Shown in pieces: positions 60,797-64,000 of a stretch of 64,000 nucleotides of DNA. The notes beneath the pieces are model-generated. The model was given only the letters and a program-made list of their open reading frames with translations, was not told where the DNA came from and made no database searches. The position numbers and the translations under genes were made by a program. Every line of letters starts with the position of its first letter. The stretch's first letter is position 1. The stretch is from NCBI GenBank assembly GCA_019843655.1, contig JACDQD010000009.1, positions 749,750 through 813,749 of the forward strand. Reading direction: 5' to 3'. The stretch comes from Lethocerus indicus. Taxonomy: Eukaryota; Arthropoda; Insecta; Hemiptera; Belostomatidae.

Positions 60797-63270
60797 CTGG
60801 AAAAAGACAAAAAACGGTTATTGAGCGGACGAAAGAGTTTGGCCGAATACGTGTACCCGTTGAAGGACTCGAGCGTTTGTTCCCCTACTGTCCTTGTGCA
60901 ATCAGCTTTTGTCTTCCTATCTGTTTTTTTTTTTTTTTCATTTATCGGTATAGTCACGACTACAATTTTTAGACTGTATCAGTGCTCTAACTCTTGACAC
61001 TGACTCTCAGTGAACTCTCTAAAACCACCCGATGATGGTACTGCCACTCCTGATGACCCTACTCTCTCTGATGGTGGCCGTCTTCACTTTAGGGGAATTG
61101 AGGGATTTTCGGAAGGTGAAGGAGGAAAGTTGTCGAATTAAGGGATTGTGCAACTAAGGGATAATTTGGATAATTATCGAAAGAACGGGACTTTTAGTCC
61201 ATCGCTGATTATTCCTTCAGAGAGTTAGGGGTGGGGCGTTAGTGATTTTTCGAAGGATTGCGGGGATCGCGAGGATTGCGAGTCTATAACTGGGCCCAAA
61301 TAGGGGTTTCATCGCGATTTTCAGTATCGCGATAGGGCCAAGTCAGTTTCAGATTTGAGATTACAAAAAAAAAATTGTAATACCCGCCAAGGACAAGGTT
61401 GACACCGACTTAAATACTTCCTAGTTATTTTTTGTTCTTATATTTGTGGCGAAAACGTATTCATTTTTTAGACGCGCTAACGTAAATCTATTCCCTTTAT
61501 TGACATTGTAAATTTGCTTTTTTTTTTTTGGTACTCCCGAGGGTAGGGTAACCTGTTTACCGACCCGAAGTGTAACCTTCCCGTTCGACTGCGATATATC
61601 GAATAAAAACGCAGCCTGCACAGCGACTTTATCGCATATTTCAGGACAGTACATAGGAAATAACACAGTTTACAAAAATAAACATTTATTCGTATAATTT
61701 GTTTTTATAAAAAGGAAATTTTCGACAATTTACTCAACTTACAGTTTATTTGTCTGTATTTCGTCTCTCCGGATATTTATCCGTACGTTTATATACAGGA
61801 AATATTGTTAACGACTGAGAACATTTTCAGATGTCGAGTGAAAAATCGAACTGAGAATTTGCCTGGAAATTGTTCGCCTCTTCACGAGTCCTATAAAGGT
61901 TGTTGTCGAGAAGAAAAAGAAAAATGATAAAATGTGAAATATGAGGAAAATAGATCCGTACGTCGTCGTTTGTCGATTCTGTCAAGGGCTGTCCGGAAAA
62001 CCTTGAATTTGACCTCGGTTTCTTTAACACTTCCTGCCGGAGACGTATAAATACATCTGTTATACGGTCAGTCCGGTGGGAGGGCAAGGTCAGACAAGCC
62101 GTTTCATTTCATTGCTGATTGTCGGGCTTCAGCGCTGATAACGGCGTCAGTTTTAAAAATATTCTCATGACTCGCGTCTGCGTCAGTTCAGTTCATCTGT
62201 CGCTAATAACCGGACACCGAAAACAAATCATTTCCCGGCAAATCTTCTTCTCTATCGACAATTTAGGTGTTACATAAACCCCCCCCCCCTCTGATTCTGT
62301 GTTATAAATTAAAAATCTTTTTCCCCTACAGAGTTCAATACATCATCAATATGTCATTTTAAATTGACGGCGACGGTCCGAACAAACACATTTTTTTTTA
62401 AGATATTCAGACGGGACGTCCCGGTGTGACGGTTCATCGCAAAAAAAAACATGATTCGACAGCGTACAATTTATAATTGATCGTTATTCGTTATCGCGAT
62501 AGGAGTCGAAAAAATTAGAAAAAGAATTACGATATAACCAGTAAAATTTAATATAACCCCTTCTAATCTAATATTTAATTTTAGAGACCGGAAATTGAAA
62601 ATAAAGCGGCGTTGAAATTTGAAAATTTCAAACTATCTCGATATAAGAATCTCGGTTTTTTTGTAATTTCGACGCTAGGCTTCGAAACGAAGCGTTTTTA
62701 ATTTCGGTAATAAAATTACAAAAAAAAAAAAACTGTTTGCACTTTTTTTTTTCCCCCCAACCCCGAAACGGAGGAAATATATATATCCGGGTATAATTTT
62801 TTATTCGAAATTATTGTTGTAATTTTGAAATTCCCCGACGCTCCGTACACCTGTATATACTCCGGTGTGGGCGGGGAATTGACGTATATCGTTATCTCGT
62901 CCGTAAATTAGTCGTCGGAGAGAAAATATTAACGCGATTTGTAGGACGACGACAATAAACGGAGATTCGCATAAAATTTGACCGACAATAAGGTTTGTCC
63001 TTGTCGAACCGGCCGATAATAACGACAATGGCCGTGTGTTGGGGAAAAAACAATATTTCAACGTTTAAATTAGCCGCCGGATAACAATTCGCGCTACAAA
63101 AAAATATTTTTAAACAGAGTCGAATAACAATTTCGATTCGTCAGATTTCTATCGATCTCGCTTTACGGAGGATTTAACTTAAAGTCCTTTCAATTTTAAG
63201 GAGGTTCAATATAATAAATGTAGGGTGGGAAAACATTTTTTTGTAATAAAAACAGCGGAGTCTCTCTCAC
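60797..63270. other. Unassigned DNA upstream of the main dehydrogenase exon
   Basis: AT-rich with homopolymer runs. A TATAAATA word at 62,046 with tcagtc 22 bp downstream is noted, but spacing is short for a TATA/initiator pair. No other exon is recognised. Confidence 0.4.
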
Positions 63271-63365
63271 CTGGTGTTTTATGAGGCGAAGCATCGTCTA
63301 CCGTTTTATAAATCGGACGGAGAAACCCTCTCCGGATCTAGGCGAGACGGAACCGTGCGACGCCG
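63271..63365 (-). other. Possible leader exon of the dehydrogenase gene
   Basis: The minus strand reads a GC-rich stretch, then ATG (63,294) with MLRLIKHQ, then a donor-like gtgaga. A hydrophobic, basic start suits a mitochondrial presequence. However, splicing to 60,796 would be out of frame by one base. It is therefore either a non-coding leader, a coding exon with a missed small exon between, or chance. Confidence 0.3.
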
Positions 63366-64000
63366 TCCCAAAACCGCCCGCCGGTCGTATCTATCCGTTG
63401 TATCTGTAATCGATTAAAATAAATAATTGTCGGCGTGTACATTCCGATTGTCTCTCTAGGCGGACGCGACACTTATTATTGACGCATTGTCGTCAACACA
63501 GAGGTCACGCACGATAGGAAAAAAAAAAAAATAATAATTAAACAGTCCGAACTGATTTTTACACTCAACAGTGTATAGACTATAGCAACAAGTGTACTAT
63601 AGTTGAGGGGTGGTGGGGTGGGGTGGGGGAAGGTCCGCTATGGCGCCATCTGGTGCCAACTATCCCAACTTCCAATGAAAACAACTCGACAGAATCACAA
63701 TATACTGGAACAAATAACTGTCCGATAGGAACAAAAAAAGGGCCTCAAATTCGGTCAAAAATCACTCAATTAACCGCTTTAAACCGCTGTAGCTTTTTTT
63801 ATTTATTTTTTTTTTTTTTCGAATTCGAAACACTTTCGATTTTTCAACTTTCCCCCAACCAGGCAAGCCACCCGTAGATCACTATACGGCTGATCCGATT
63901 ATCAGGAATTAATTACAATTCCCCAAGTGGTAGATTAAACTTAATTGGAAAATTTCCAAAATAAAAGATAGTTCGATATCGAACTATCGAAGAATAAGTG
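63366..64000. other. Unassigned DNA with one CTCF-like word
   Basis: ggcgccatctggtgcc at 63,640-63,655 resembles an inverted CTCF-type core next to a G-rich run. No exon is recognised. Confidence 0.35.

Larger units (their letters stand above)
57957..63400 (-). other. Sardh: Sarcosine dehydrogenase-type gene, visible 5' part
   Basis: Two spliced exons, and perhaps a leader exon at 63.27-63.36 kb, encode the N-terminal segment and the FAD-binding fold of a mitochondrial glycine-cleavage-family dehydrogenase. Sarcosine dehydrogenase oxidises sarcosine to glycine in the mitochondrial matrix and passes electrons to electron-transfer flavoprotein. Roughly 70 residues are visible of an enzyme usually around 900 residues long. 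Everything downstream is missing in this window, and the gene points towards the satellite block. Confidence 0.75.

Noticed and set aside
62046..62073. TATAAATA followed by tcagtc as a promoter.
   Set aside because: The TATA-to-initiator distance is short, no downstream exon on that strand is recognised, and AT-rich DNA yields such words by chance.

Overview
This window is nuclear DNA from an animal, most likely an arthropod and probably an insect. The evidence is two conserved genes cut by GT...AG introns (kinesin light chain, and a protein best read as sarcosine dehydrogenase), mariner and piggyBac transposon remnants, long AT-rich introns with GC-rich exons, and several satellite arrays. 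I cannot name the species. Nothing bacterial or viral is visible.

Layout. 1-17,480: gene-poor DNA filled with small palindromic elements, mariner-type MITEs, (TA)n tracts, a GC-rich minisatellite (8.4-9.4 kb), a 61-bp tandem array whose core resembles the CTCF recognition motif (14.5-15.2 kb), and a ~150-bp tandem array (16.2-17.4 kb) that ends next to the first kinesin exon. 17,487-29,116 (+): seven coding exons of a kinesin light chain gene, from the start codon through five TPR repeats. Its introns hold a piggyBac-like non-autonomous element, a piggyBac transposase remnant, mariner fragments and palindromic elements. 29.1-46.7 kb: no convincing exon, but many repeats, including a cluster of head-to-tail palindromic elements at 43.0-45.5 kb. 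46.7-56.7 kb: three satellite blocks (a ~20-bp minisatellite, a 105-bp satellite, a 164-bp satellite with higher-order structure), interrupted by a 100-N scaffold gap at 51,578-51,677. 57.9-63.3 kb (-): two coding exons, and a possible leader exon, of a mitochondrial FAD-dependent sarcosine/dimethylglycine-dehydrogenase-type enzyme.

The two genes converge on the satellite block and both are incomplete: kinesin light chain lacks TPR6 and its C-terminus, and the dehydrogenase lacks everything after its FAD-binding beta-alpha-beta motif. Either the remaining exons lie beyond very long repeat-filled introns or the scaffold join is wrong. The genes are not functionally related.

The most unusual feature is a family of about 20 palindromic elements (roughly 240-480 bp) with one asymmetric end and 11-17 bp direct repeats at their insertion points. 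That does not fit the common cut-and-paste families. Several carry (TA)n at the palindrome centre, one is nested in a mariner remnant, and one sits against a kinesin splice acceptor.
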